Below are positions 32,141-47,700 of a stretch of DNA of 64,000 bases, in pieces (the stretch's first letter is position 1; every line of letters starts with the position of its first letter). The position numbers were made by a program, and so were the translations under genes. This DNA comes from Panonychus citri (lineage: Eukaryota > Arthropoda > Arachnida > Trombidiformes > Tetranychidae). The notes beneath the pieces were generated by a model. It was not told the DNA's origin and ran no database searches. It saw nothing but the letters and a program-made list of their open reading frames with translations. Location: the NCBI RefSeq assembly GCF_014898815.1, contig NW_026515482.1:1302001-1366000 (forward strand). Reading direction: 5' to 3'.

Positions 32141-34973
32141 AATGAATAAAAACCCAATCATCTTCCCAACAACAAGGCTACTTATTTCCTGTTAGATTTG
32201 TCACAATCTAATCAATCAACTTAACGTAACAATTAAATCTCCCAAAGTTTATATTAGAAAAGAAATGCGTATTATCAATACTATTTATTCAGACTAATTA
32301 AACAATTAAAGATCATTCGATATACAAAAATTTACACAGTCTTATTGGTGCAAATATAAAATAGTACTTTACTATTCACCTACTTTGTATTTACTTTTCA
32401 ATTGAGTTCATTATTATCATAACTTTTGGAATCAAAATTATAAAAATCAACTAAACATAATTTTCTAATTTAATTGTTTGTAGTTATCAATAGTAATCAA
32501 ATGAAATAGTTGATAATCAATGACAATAATTCAAAATTACAATCAAATTAATCAATGAGAAAATATTATTAACAATTAAACATTAATAACTTTTATTAAC
32601 CGAATGAGTTGGAACAATTTGTTAATCATAATCAGTGTTTTCTATTGTCTTTTGATTATAATCAACTTTCCGTGCGTATATTTGATAAGAGAGAGAGAGA
32701 GAGAGAGATTCGAAAATTCGTAAAAAGTCATTAGAACTTTTCTTTTTCTCTCTCATTGTTCTAACAAGTTCGACGGAAAAGTTTTCGCTATTACCTATTG
32801 ACATGCACATGTTAATTCATTGGTGGAAGAAAAAAAGTTTTCTCATCAATCTTCAGGTCATCATCTCTTTTATGATGATCATTGACCATTAGAATCGTTG
32901 GTCAGTGTATTTCATTAGCTTCCTTGATTCCAATCAGTTGATTATAATAACAAAATGATAACAATAATATTCAAATTGTTTTCTTTGTCTCTCTAATTGT
33001 TGATTGTAAAGCAATCAAACAAGTTAACAATCTGTCTCTTTACTAGTTAATTTATTCATTTCAAACAATTTAGTTAAAAATCAGAATGATTTAGATTCTT
33101 GAAAAGATTAACGGATCAAGATTAAAATCTCATCTTCTTTTTCACAATCTCAACTGATTTTTAACTCATAACAATTAACTAAACATTAGTTTGATTAAAT
33201 TATAATCAATTTTATTGGTTATCAATTAATATCATTATGATGATGACCAAACCAAATTAACCTTTTCAAATTTGATTTAATTGTTTTAATCCTGAAAATT
33301 GTTAATCCTTTTAGGTTGAGTTAATTCAATTGTTTTGTTTGCTAATCATTGATCTTGTTGTTGTTAATCAACTTTGTTGACAACAATTTGTTTCTACAAT
33401 CAGTTTAATTGTTCATCTAATCAATTAAACTGATTTTGATTACAATCAAATTCCGGGGTAATAAAAAAGCTTTCAAGTCCAAATCTCCATTGATTTAAAT
33501 TGTTATCATCAATCTATTAGATGATTTAAACTGATTAGATTAAATTAATTTTCTTGACAATCAAAATTTCACTTCAATTGTTAATTAGATGATTAATACT
33601 TTTATTAATCCGAAAACCTTGATCTCCAATTATTATTATGGGAAATTAAATTGTTATCATTAATAATTAACATTTCCGTTTTTTCATTTTCATTATTAAT
33701 CATTATCAACAACAATCAATAAGTTTTAATCCAGTTATAGGTTTACCTGATTAAATTGTTTTGATTGATGATATGATAATGATTAAAACAATTGATTTAA
33801 TCACATGGTTCACCTTTAAAAACTTATTGTCAATTAATTGTGATCAATTGACATTGACAATTAACTTTTTCAATGATTGATCATCATTAATATTATTCAG
33901 TTGATTTACTTTTACTTTCAAACAATTAACATTATTAATTGGGTTAAATTGTTCACATTAAACACAATCAATAATATACAACAATTAACCCTTAACAGAA
34001 AAGGTTAAATTGATTGTTATTGTCTTTGATTAATCAATAGTGAATCAATAATTAATTTTAATTGTTATGAATTTTAAATAATATTTAATCATCAATTTAA
34101 TCACTAATCAGATCATTTGAATTACAATTAGATTAATGAAAACATTTACATAACAACTTATGATTAGTTTATTGTTTAATTGTCCTTTTATTACAAGTCC
34201 AATAAAATGTGATATTAGTTAACAACACAATTAAAATTAATCCAGTTGAATAGTTAATATTATGAGAAAATAATCAATCAGTGAAAAAATATAACTCAAG
34301 TGATTAAATTTTCCCGAAAACAATTAAAGATTGACCATTGGTCAGTCTAATCAATTATCTAATTGAATATTAACCTTGACCAGAGAAACCATTTGATAGA
34401 CTTAATTACGATCACAATTAACCACAATCAAACCTTGACAATGAAAAGGACAACAATCAAATTGAAGAGAGCAACAAGTAATCACAATTAAACTGTTAAT
34501 TATTACAAGAGTCACAATTGACAGTCAATGTTGATTAACTGTAGTTGTAATTAGAAAGATATAACTTTAATTACTCACAACCAAATCTCAATACGGGTTG
34601 ATAATAATTTCCCCAAATAATTAACAATTATTATTAATTAAACTCAATGATCAGTAACAAGGTTTACGTTTTAATTGACAATTGTACTAAATGGTTTTTA
34701 ATTGTGTGAGACAAATTCTGACACAAAATTTGTCTCAACATCAATTGAAAGGTTAACACTGATCAAAATTCACCTAATCAAGTATTTAAAGTCAACCTTA
34801 ATCATTTAAATCTAATCGGGATTAGATTAGCAGGTTGTCATAAGCCACGATATCAATAGATTAATAGGAAAAAAAGAAAACACAACAACAAGGATTAAAA
34901 AGAAAAAGAAAAAGTTAAAATCTTTTTTTCATTTTCTAGCAATTCTTTTACCGTTAACAGGTAAATTATATTA

Positions 34974-34977
<4 letters not shown>

Positions 34978-35020
<43 letters not shown>
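34978..35020. repeat. (CT)n microsatellite
   Basis: About 21 CT units, one of the longest in the window, about 1 kb upstream of the signal-peptide exon at 36051. More CT runs follow to 35200. Confidence 0.9.
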
Positions 35021-35023
<3 letters not shown>

Positions 35024-35883
35024 TCTTATTGTATATTCATTTCACTCTTTATCCTGTTTATCATCATCAATCGAAATCCCTCCTAGCCAACAACATCCTT
35101 TTCTATCATAATCTTCATCTTCATTGTTGTTATACAATAATCTTTTTCCTTCCTCTCCCCATCTCCTCTTTACCTCTCTCTCTCCCTCTCTCTCTCTCTC
35201 TCATCTACTTTCTCATCTTCTCATGTCATCTTCCCCTTTCTCTTTCTTTCTTTCTCATCCTTTCCCTTTCATCTTTTACTCTCTTTCTTTCCGTTAGAAG
35301 GTAACGAATTTCGAGTAACAAGTTAACCTTATCCTGGTCACTTTCTATCAGGACACAACCATTGGGCGTATTTCCTCTTTCTCTTCTTACTTTTCTCTCT
35401 CTCTCACTTTCTTTCTTCTCTTTCTCTTTATCATGATGATGATGATACAACGAAGTAACTTTATTGCAACGAAAAAGTTTTTACTTCGATATAATAACAG
35501 CCTAAGTCTCGAAACATTAACCATTTGAAGTTTACTCATTGTTGACGTTAGAACTCATCCCGTTAGTTTTGTCCATTAGTCTCATCACATTCACTCATTC
35601 ATCATTATCATCATTAACTGGACAACAGCAACTTTGGTCAGTTTATTATTATTATTGTGCCGTTAATGTTAAATTGCCATTTGATGTTACAGTTATAATC
35701 GAGATCATCAACAACGACAACAATAAGGAAGAAGAAAAAACTTTTTTAAAACTTTTCTCTTTTTTTTTTCTCTCTTTCTCCAAAATATATTCGATGATCA
35801 TTACTATCAATAGATCAAAGACTGTGGGGGTGTAAAGAAAGACAGATCAAAAACGTTCAAGTTCGAGCGTTGGACTAACGTTT

Positions 35884-35910
35884 TTCGAAGATTTTCTAGA
35901 AAATTTCGAA
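35884..35910. promoter_or_regulatory. HSE-like inverted repeat upstream of the chitin-binding gene
   Basis: TTCGAA, then TTTTCTAGAAAA, then TTCGAA form a near-perfect palindrome with one extra base in the left arm. The centre TTCTAGAA matches two inverted heat-shock-element units. It lies 141 bases before the ATG at 36051, in the probable promoter or 5' UTR. Binding by HSF is inference. Confidence 0.35.
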
Positions 35911-36050
35911 TAGTAAACAAAATTCGAAGTGAATTCTCGTTCAGTGACAGATTGGCCGTTCGAATTGGATTCTGTTCTAATTTTCTTCTTTCTCTTTTTA
36001 TTGAACAATTTTCAACTTCCGTTGCCAAACAATCAACTTAATTATCGACA

Positions 36051-38725
36051 ATGTTTCCGGTTAAAGTTGTGATACCAATAATTGTTATCATTACTCAATT
36101 AGATTTAATTCAATCAAAAGATGAATCAATTTTATCAAAATTTGGCTTAGCGGTAAGTTGATTAAACTTTAATTTCTTTCAACACAATTAACTATTATCA
36201 ATATATTTTATTAATCTGAATAAGTTTGAATATCAACAATCAATATTGTCCATCAATGTGTTGATTACTATTAATTGTTAGGTTCAATTTACCTTATTGA
36301 TTGTTTGATATACACATGAATTTACAATTAACTTGAATTAAATTACTGGATTTTGATTGATAAAAAAAATTTTTGGTCAAACAATTTAATCACAATTGTG
36401 GTTTAGAAATTTTCACTAAATTAAAGTTTCAATTGTTGATCATTATTAATTCATTGATTAGGTTAAATTGTCTATTGATGATAGTTAGTTACGCTTCATT
36501 TGATTTGTTAATCACAGTTAGTTGACCTTTAATTGTTGTACTTAAGGACAATATTGATTTGTTAATCAAAAATCAATGGTAATGATTTTGATATTGTCAC
36601 GTATTTGTCTAATTGTTTCATGGTTTTAATTGTCAATTGTTAATTGTTAATCCGTTGAATCTATTGTTTTGTTTTCCTTCCGGCAAAATGATCACTTAAT
36701 TCAATTCATTCCCGATTAACAATTAGATTTCAATGTGAGAATCTTAATTAGTATTAAATTTAAATCTCTAAAAACAAACAATTAACATGTTGTCTCTTTG
36801 ATTGTTTAACTAATTGTTTGGGATCGAGGGGTTTATTAAGACTAACAGAAAGGTAGTTAACTTAATTAGTCTTGACAATCATAATTAATTTAGATACGAA
36901 CATGATATTTACACTCACTGGATTAACAAAAGAAATTAACAATTACGGTAACAATTAACTTGAACCTTTCCTTAAGTTCAAAGTTAAATTGAGATTAAAA
37001 TAATGACAATTAACAAGATTAACATTATTTTTAGTGTTTAACTTTTAATTGTAACGTGACAATTAGCATCACATCTTAACAATCATAACTGGATTTAAAT
37101 TATTGATGAGCAAACAATTTAGTTTACCAAAACTTCATCAATTAATTGTAACTATGACCCAAGTTTAAGTTTGATTAGTATTAATATAAGAAACTGATTA
37201 ACCAATTGGATTTAATTTCTTTTGTTTTTGATTAATTTTTCTGTGTATTGATTATCGTTAATCTGATTATATTAGCTAATCATTTCTCTTAATCAGTGTT
37301 AACAATCAGTTCCAGGTATTAATTTAATAGGATTAACGTTAATGTTTTGTTTCAATGTAGTTAATGTTAATCATTTGATTGATGATTAGCCTGTTGATTG
37401 TTAATAAATTGTTTTAAACGGTTGTCTTTTTAAATTGTTGATTGTTGTTAACCAACGGTGAGGTTAATTAGTTAATCTGTCGGCGTTAAATGATTTAAAA
37501 CATTATAATCATTTAGTAAAACAATCAATCAAAAGTGAAAAAGTTTCATCATCACCTTCCGATCAATAGATTAATCTAATAATCACAATTGACAATTTAA
37601 TCCAATCTAATTAATCGGAAAATTATCTGATTGTGCCAACAATTAGTGTATATGATAATAATTATCATGATGAAAATCATGCAAACTGATTGATTGTTTT
37701 ACCAAAATGAATATGAATTAATTTAATTTACTCATATACAATCAATTGATTAGAAGACAAAAGTGAATTAAATTGATTAATTAGATAAACAATTAACTTC
37801 CTTGAGCAACTGAATTGATTAATTTTCTAATTGAATGAAATATTATGACAAAAAACTACCGTAAATGTATTATTAGGATTAAAAGAGGATTAAAATTTGC
37901 ATATGAATTAAATTTAGATGTAAATTCATAATGATAACGGTTAATTGTGAATTATATCCTTGATTTGAATATATTAATTATCTCAATTGATCGTAAAGTT
38001 TTAATTGTAATCTACAATTGAACCACAATTGAACAAATTGTTTCTACCCTGAAGTTTAACATATTAATCTGATAAAACAAACTATTGTCTTAATCTCAAT
38101 GATATCAGTTAATCATAATTATTAGTATGATGATGATGATGATGATGAAGATGGTTAGTTAATTGTGAACAAAAGTTACTCTCATTTTAATCATTCTCAT
38201 TAATCTCGATTAGGAATTAGCTAACGAACTAAAGGAAAGAACAAAGTTTTTTCGTTCTAACGAATTCCAAGTAGATGAAATTCTAAAGTTCTATTCATCA
38301 TCATCATGGTTGTAACCCTGTAATTAACCTTCCTCATCCTCATCATCATCATCACCGTTATCATTTTCAATCTTCATCTCATCAATTACAATCGGAAAAG
38401 CTAAATAAAACAACAGAATCAAAAGATAACTCAATTGATAAACAATCAAAACAATCAACACTTGAATCACTATTATTGTGTAAATACATATGATTAGGAT
38501 TCAATGAAAACTTTTGATTGTTATTAATAATCATAATTGAAATGAATCAACAATTTACTTGAACAATTTTTCATTGTTATGGATATATAACATTACAATT
38601 AGTAAATTGTTATCACAATTTATCAACGGATAAAGTTAGATTATGATGGAAACGTGAGTTCTTACCTGGGTATTATTATAATCATATAAATTTGAATCAT
38701 TTAAATTGATTATAACACAATTAGT

Positions 38726-38766
<41 letters not shown>

Positions 38767-41700
38767 ATAAATTGTTCTTGTATCATAATTGTGATTAAAA
38801 GTAAATAGTAGCTGTTAAATCAGTGAGATGTTTATTATTATTTAAAATAAACAATTCGCGAGAAAAATGAAAAAGTTTCAACAGGTAGAAATAACTTTAA
38901 ATCCATTGTCCAGCAAATGACCGGATCTATTAAATTATAATCGTAATCATCATCATGATAGATAAGTGAATCTAAGGGTCAGTGAGGTAAATTAATATTA
39001 TATTTGAGAAAGTGAAATGATAAAGATGATTATGATGATAATATTATAGTTGGAACGTGTTTTCGTTGCAACGAAAATTTTAATTTTCTGTCACTTTTTT
39101 TTACTTTTGCGCTACTTGAAGTAGAAGATGGTAAACAAAGATGATAATGATGATAAGAATGATAAATAAGGGCTTTTAACTGGTCAGTTTCATGCTGGTC
39201 AGTTCGTGGCTACCCGTTGCTTTTCTTGGGCTTGACCAGCTAATTAACCGCCAACGAGCCTACGATATGAGGCTTAGGATTCTGAGAAAAGAAAAACTTT
39301 TTTTTTTAATTTTTTTTTTTCGTTCGTCATAATAATTATACTTTTCCTCTATTATTTTTAACATTATTGTTGATATTAATAAACTAATTGTGATGAGGTG
39401 TAAGTGTTTAACTGTTAATTGTTTGGGTTATATTCAAGTTTAAAAGTGAAAACAATTTGTTTAATTGACAACAATTAGAGTTACAATTAAGCTTTCATGT
39501 TGACATTTTGTAGTTGATTTGATATTTTTATCATTTCACTTTTGGTTTGATCAAAAGTTACAATTAGAATCATCATCATCTTAATTACAATCAATTGATT
39601 TAGTTTGCTTTTCTTGTGACAATTTAATTGAATCTCTAAATTGATTAGGTTAACAATTAAGTTTCAAATTGTGCTGATCCATTGGTAGGAGGACATTGTC
39701 CTTGGATGTTAATCACAATTAAAGATACTGATTAACTTTGTTCACCACTAATTCAATATTAAGGGTTAATTGTTAACACTATTAACATGATTAACCATGC
39801 ATTCATATGGTTAATTAACTATTGTTTTAATGATGATTATGATTTAAGAAGCGCTGACTAATCAGTTAATTGTTTAAACAATTAAATTAAATATTAGCTA
39901 CTTAATCATTTTGGATTATGACTTTGCAAGTTAAATCAGTAAGTTAATTGTTTCAATAAGTTTATTCATCATCATTTAATTATCTTAATTTATGTTGATT
40001 GATTGTAATTGTGATTCTTTGGAAACAATTGACTAAATTAGAAACAATTTAAATAACAATTAACTTTTTCATCATTCACAATAATTACATAACTTATTAA
40101 AAGCTAATTAAAAAACTATTTCAAGAGTGAACTATATAACTGAATTAATTGATTATGATAGCAATCAATTTAATCAAATTCATTTAGATAAATTAATCAG
40201 AATCAGTTGAATTTATTAAATTAACCAACTAATTAGCTTTCAAAACTTTACAATCAAATCTAATTGTAATAGTCATTCAATTATCATACACCTTGAACTT
40301 GATCATTTATCAAGTTAATAATACAGACAATTAGTTAATTATCATAACAGTTTAATTCACTAATCAAACATTAACTATAAATTTAAATGATAATCAAGTA
40401 ATTGTAACAATCAGAAATTAGCATTAAATTGTTTTAAATGAATTAAATTTGATTAACTCAGTTGGTGTTCAGGTCAAATCAGTTGTTTTCAAATCATCAT
40501 TAAATGGCTGCTGATTTTAATTGTAACAATTAAGAAACCATCAAACCATCAGAGTGATTTAGTAATTGTTGTTGTTGTTGTTTAAAAGTGCAATGATAAT
40601 GATTAGACAATCAAAAACAGAGACAATTCAAACAATCAGTAAACAATCAAATTGAATTGTTCAATTAAATAAACTTTTCTAATGATGATATGAAATTTAA
40701 GTTAATCATCTTAATCCAACGATTATTTAATTCAGTTTAAATCAGTCAGAAAGTTAATCATAATCAGTTGATTTCATTTCCTTGTGACAAAACTTTTTAC
40801 TCAAGAAAAACTTTTAATCACAACAATTAACATACAATTAGATTTGATGATCATGTTAATCAACATCGATTCCCAAACATTATCACCTTAATAATATTTA
40901 ATTCAATTCAGGAAGGACAATTTAGTTAATAATGATGATCAACTTGTAATTAGTTAATATCATTTGTTTTTGTTTAATTTTTTCCTAATTAATTTTAATC
41001 ATGATTAACTTTCTGGTTAATCAGTTGAACCGTTTCCATGGGAACAAATTGTTCACTCTCATTGTCCCTTAATCTTAAGCTTTGATTATTATTAAATTGT
41101 AGTTTAAATGATAAACTGGAGTAAAATAGTAAATAATTAATTAATCATACCAACAATCAACTTAATCAAAATGAGTTATAAATACCCGATAACAGTGGTA
41201 ATCACAATTAAACATGTAAATTGTTGATGTGAAAACAAAATTAACATTTCTCATCAACACTGATTATAAACAATTAACAACAATAAGATTAATTTAAACA
41301 CAATCAAGTTTATCGTAATCGCTAAATTTATTTCACAATCAAAGGTTATTAAATAATCCAACTGCTAGGGATAATCACAAGTAAACTAATCATCTTAATC
41401 CTTAACAATTAAACCACAAAACCAATAAAATCGTATCCCAATAGTTAATTGTAACAATTAACTAATCCTCAGCAAAGTTAACAACCTCTATGGATGAAAT
41501 AAATTTTCTGAAACAATTAGCAGATTAAATTTCACATTTAAATCAAATAATAATAATTGATTGCTGAGTGTTGATTAATAAGGAAAACCACACATGATGA
41601 TCATCATGTCTTAATGGTCAGTTGGCTTAGTGTGTGTCCAGTTTATGAACATGATAATAGTTTTGTCACCTTTAGACCAATAAAATGATGAAGAAAAAAA

Positions 41701-44700
41701 TGATAATGATAATGTGGAGGGTCAATAGTAGCCAGAACTTTTTTTTCTTCTCAAATCTAATTAGCTGATTTAGTTTACGTTCATTCAGTTGATCAGTAGA
41801 TAATCTTGAAGTGTGTATGAAATAATGATTAAGGAGAAGAGAGAGAGAGGAAAAAAGTTCTAAGTTCGTTCTAAGAAACTTTTGTGCTTGTATTGTGTTC
41901 GAGAAGAAGCAAAAAAATAAGAGCAAAAGATGAGATAATGGACATTAACATATACCTAAGATGTAACGACAACAACATAACATGATGATAATGATAATGA
42001 TGATGATGAAAGTCCATTGAGGCCAATTAAGTTTCGTGTTGTGTGTGTGAAAGTAAAGGAAATGCGACCTCTTTAAGTTACATCTTTTTCACTTTCTCTT
42101 TCTTTTCGTCCATATCTCATCATTATCATCCTTTTACTCTCTCTCTCTCTCTCTCTCCTCCATCTCTCTCTCTTTTCGATAGTGGCATTGGTATAATATT
42201 GTTGTTCGTTACTTCGTTTAAAAGGTTTCGTTTTTTGTTGTCCTTTTGTCCAAAGAACGAACCAAGAAAGAGAGAGAGAGAGAGAAACTTTATTTTTCAC
42301 TTTCTTCCTTTCGGCGAAATGACTTTTGCACTTTGATAACCTAAATTGTTGGCTAACAATCAACAACAATACAACAACATTTATCTTAATTAACGTTCTT
42401 ATGTTACAATATGATATTCAACTATTACTAGTAAGTGAAATTTAGAGTTTAATTCGTTGATTGCGATGTTAATACCTTTCGATTTTCGATTTTCATTGTT
42501 CGAAAAAAAACTTTTCTCTCTCTCTCTCTCTCCATTCTCTGTAAATCGATCCATCGAACTTGTTGTTAGAACTTTTTTTTTATTTTCTTCGTCTTTCCTT
42601 TAAAACTCATTGTAGCTCGAGCTCTTCTTGACCTAATCTGATACTTTCATATCGATATGATCTCGATGATGAGACTGATTGTTAACAATTAATAATGATA
42701 TTTTCAAGGTTCCATTAGGATTTACTAATCACTTTTAAATAATCAGCTTGTTCCGGGTTATTATTAATATTATCATGATTATTTTTATTGTTAAATCCAA
42801 TTGAATTAGTTGATTGTTTGTCAAGCCAAACAATATATTGTTGATGATGATTATTAGACTTTAATAACAAGAATCATCTTTATCATTGTTTTTTTAATTG
42901 TTATCACTTCATTAAAAGTTTGTGATCTTTTAATGATTACGATTAAAGTTTTTGATTAGAGAAATTAAATTCTCAATGACATTAAATGAATGATAATTAA
43001 CTTTAACAATTAATATTAATCAACCAAGAGGATCCAGAAAACATGACAAACAGAAAAGGTCAACGTGATTAGTTAATTGTAACAATTAACTAATCATTAA
43101 ATTTATAATATTTACTTTTTGGTTCTACTTGTTCATTGTTATAAGTTGACAAATTAACAAGATTAACTAATTGTTAATCAAATGATGGCATCTATTTTGA
43201 ACTTGTAACAATCAAATTAAATTGTCATGAGATATAATCAAATCATGATATGTATTAATCATTAAAATATTACGTTAATTGTTATAATTTAAATTGTTTA
43301 ATGTCAACAGAAACTTTGATTGTAAAGTTATTTAAGTTATCATGTTAATTGTAGTTGAAACAATCTGATTGATTGTTGATCAAATTAAATCTATTTTTTG
43401 TTGATTCCAATTCTTAGTTTATATTATTTATCAATTGGATGATTTAATTAATCGTCATTAACAGGAAAGAGTTGATTAATTTGATTGATATCAATTTGAT
43501 TGCTTCAATACCATTTAAGCTCAACAATTAGCTGATAATTAAATATGATACAGTTAATTGTGTGAAAACTGTTTCCTTGATAATTAACTAATGATGATGA
43601 TCAACTTCCTGTCCTAAATTAAATCTCTCAACAATTTAAACCAAACTGAATTAAAAAGTTTCAATCAACTTTCTGTATACACTATGATTTTAATCATCAA
43701 CAATTAACAACCAAACATAGTAATTGAATTAATCCTTTAGTTTAATTTGGTTGATTAATTGTACCTTTTTTTTATTTAGGAATCACAATTAACCAAGTCT
43801 CTTGATTGAGTGAGACTATTATTAGTTAATTGTTATGGTTTATCATTGACAATTTATCCTTGTAACAATTCACAGTTGATTAAGTTGTGAACAATTTACT
43901 TAATTGTCAAAAAATTGAATTAACAACCAGCATTAATAATTTTTTTTTACTAATTGATTAGTTAGTGTGAGAAATTAATTCAGTTTTTGATTATTGTGAT
44001 TACGATTTGACCAATTGATTTTGACCTTTAATCATATTGATCAAGGTTAATTGTGATGATAATTTAGTTATGTACTTTGTTGAATTGAGTAAAACAATAA
44101 CAATCAGCTAATTTGTTCCGGTTTGATTGTAATCAATAATTGAAGTTAATCCAGTTCATCTTGATCACTTTTTATATTAACTTATTAGATTAACTAATTG
44201 ATTATATTGACCATCAAACAATTTAATCAATTGTTGTTACTGGTTAATTTACTTTGATTAAATATCCTCCAAACCAATAAGTTAAGTGAGAAAGTTAATC
44301 AACTAATTAATTGTAACAATTGAATGGAATTGAATTGATTGATCAAACAATTAAACGACCAATAATTAAAATCCTTTGACAGTTAAATCAAATTTCAAAG
44401 TGAAGTTAAAGTTTCACAATCAACATTATAATATAAATTGTACTCTTATGATACTAACAATTTAACCACAATTAAAATTTCCCACTAAATTTATACCATT
44501 GATTAAGTCCAATAACAATTATCACTTGATTGCTAATGATTAACTTTGATAATTACAGGTAAGCCCAACAATTTATTTCCATGAATCAATTTCATATCCA
44601 AATAATATGACCATTAATAGATAATCAATATTAGAGTAACAATTTAGATATTCAATTGACTATTAATAGATTGGGTTGGGTTCGAGTTGATTAACTTTTT

Positions 44701-47700
44701 CAATCCAATCTAATTGTTGAAGTTAATCTTATTCGAGATGAAAAAAGTTCTAAGTTTGAAATTTCATCGAATTTGTATTTCTTTGTATTCCCATTTCGAG
44801 CCTCATGATCTCGTTCAAGGGGCGAGAGTGAAAAAAAGGTCAGAATTAAGGTCGAAACTTTTTGATTCCGATGATTTCTAATTCGATTGTTGTGATTTAT
44901 GTTAATCGCGATTACGATTATGGTGAATGTTTAATTTTCCGTCTTGTTGTTGTTAATTGTTACGGTTAATTTTTGGAATTTAAAAGTTAATTGTCAATTA
45001 GGTTATTAAGAGGTCAGTCAAGTTTTTGTTTTATGTTTATTTTAATTGTTGACAATTTAATGATTCGAAACAATTAAAAGTAACAAAAGTTTTTTTTTAA
45101 TTTTCTCCACAAATCAAGTTAATTATAAATTCAAATGTTTTCAGGTAAATGGATTAAATTAAAAGTCCAAGTAATGGTCAAGAATTGAAGATGACCAAAT
45201 AGAAATGCTGTCAATGTGTAATCAAGGTTGATTGTTGAATATCGTGTATGGTTAATTGTTACCATTTCTCTTCAACAATCAAATCTGATTCATGTTTAAT
45301 AACCTAATTCATTGTGATAATAATTAACTGATGATGATTGGAAGAGGAAAATTACTCAATCTCTTTGTATTAATCAACAGTCAATCAAATTGTGTTAACA
45401 ATCAAATGAAATCCAAATGAAAACTGATTAATTACAATTATAATTTGAAGATGGTGATTTATTATTATAGTTTATCCTTTAATTGTTATTGTATAATACA
45501 ACAATTAAACATGTAAAAACAATGAAGGATTAACCCTTGAGGATTATGATTAAGGTTGATGATTAAGCCTTAGATTGTTAATTTAAAGTGAGAGTGTAAA
45601 ATGTTAATCACGAATCAAGTTGATGATCAATTTAAAACTGGAACAATCAACAATACCAAACAATTAACGACAATTAACAGATCATCATAATCATCGTGAT
45701 CAACATTTGACTATTTTAATTTCAAGTTTAACGCCTTTCGGATGATCATTAGTTAACCAAAACAATCAACAATCAACAGCAACAATCAACATGATGAAAA
45801 TAATAATAATAAATTTCGTGATCAAATCAACAGGTTAACATTGTTTTCCTAATGATGACCAATGTCAAGGTTAGTTAATTGTTGCTGTTTAGTTAATTAT
45901 AATCATTGATTGAGAAACAAAAAAAACTACTTACCAAATCAACTTATTACAAGTTAATTCATTAATAGTTTTCAATACCAATTAACTGTTAATTTAATAG
46001 TTTTTTGTGATCAGTTTTAATTGTAACTGTTGAATGTCATTTAATTGTGATGGTGTCAAGTTTGTGAAAAGTTTTCTCATTGTGTTGGTTACATTGAATC
46101 AATGAGAATCAATTGTTTAAATTAAATTGTTATGGTTAAAGTAACAATTAACATGTTCAAACATACACACACAATATTCACACCAATTGATTAACAACAA
46201 TGATTAGTTAATTGTCAACAATTAATAATGATTAAGGTTAAGGTGATGAAGAAACCAGTAAATTTGATTACCTTGTTTCATAATCTAAATTGTTTAATCA
46301 TCTGATAGAAATTAACAATTAACTAAATATATTATCAATTTATATATTAATTGATTGTAATCAAAAATAAGATAATCAAGTTAACATTAACTAAATTAAC
46401 TAAAAGTGTTAATTGTTATCAAAGTTATTTCAGTAAAATTGATTGAATCAATTAAAAGCAATTTGAACAATTAACGGTGAAAAAAAAATTTGTGGAAAAC
46501 AATTAACATTTGATTTATCATTTTCCTTATGGTCAGTTTGAGACAATTGACCATTAGGGTTATTTAGCTTGAGGCAATGATTTCTAATGATAAGTAACAT
46601 GTCATTACGATGATGATACAAGTTATCAATTAAATTGTTGTTGTGATGATTAAGATGATTAAGATGAAGAAGGTAAATTAGTGAAAGTCAATTGTTACCT
46701 GGAAACGGAACAAATTGTTGACAATCAACAAAAAGAAAGGGAAAAAGAAAGACAATCAAATTGAGTGGGAGGAGGTGGGGATGTTGTATGTTATCATGAT
46801 GGTGGAAATTAATTGTCATTAAATTGTTTCATTCACAATTTTAATCATTAACATCTTCATGTGTGTTGAATTTACTTGATTATTGTAACATAAATTATCA
46901 TCGTCACAATTAATAACAACATGATCCTCATCCCGATGATATAATTATTATGATGAAAGTGAAAGTTAAATTGTTCATCTTAATTGTTACCATTTCTTTG
47001 ATTGTTTCATCTTGATTTTCATAACCATCTCATTATTATTATTAATCATTGACAATCAAATTGAATACTTAATCAATTTTATCACGTGTGAATAACGGTA
47101 AATATATTAATATGATAGAGAGACAATTAAACTAATTGTAATAATTAGTTTATATGGTTTAGTTGTTTTTTTTTGTTATTATGATTAATGATCAGCTGAT
47201 TAAATTGTTAACAATTTAACGAGTTTAATATTAGGCTTAGGAAAACAATGGAAACAATTTAGTCTTTAATTGTAATGGTTGATCAAATCAATTTAATTAC
47301 AGTTTGTTTGAAATTTTCATCAAACAATCAAAAGTTAAATTGTTAATTTGGAGCTAAATTGTTGTTACTATAATTAAATTGTTTAATTGTTATTCATCAC
47401 TCTAACAGCATCATGATGATTATGCTGGTGATGAATTTATTTTGATTACAATCAATTTGTTCATTTAATTGTTAGGGTTATGGAGTTGATATTATTATTG
47501 TTATTTTGGTTGATTGTTATTAGTTTAATATTATGAAAATGTTTTTAATTGTCAGTTAAACTCATGCAAATATTAAATTAATCAAGATTAATTGTAAATC
47601 TAGTTGATCAAATGTGATGATGATCATCAAAGTTTAATTGTTGTTAACTAAAGTTTTTTATTTTCTGTTAATTGTTATACTGATTGTTTTCTGATTATCA

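Larger units (their letters stand above)
32141..36050. other. Gene-free region upstream of the chitin-binding protein gene
   Basis: No exon was recognised. The region holds AT-rich words, a GA run at about 32690-32708, a long CT run at 34978-35020 and a pyrimidine-rich stretch to about 35420. The last 600 bases are richer in TTCG and CGAA words and probably include the promoter and 5' UTR of the gene at 36051. Open frames at 35029-35304 and 35539-35835 are simple-sequence read-through or lack coding character. Confidence 0.55.

Noticed and set aside
35029..35450. Open frames on both strands upstream of the chitin-binding gene
   Set aside because: Both are generated by CT/GA runs. The composition is Leu/Ser/Pro on one strand and Glu/Arg/Lys on the other, with no other support.
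42043..42369. Overlapping open frames on both strands in the 12-kb intron
   Set aside because: Low-complexity products of the neighbouring CT and GA runs. No splice logic connects them to the host gene.
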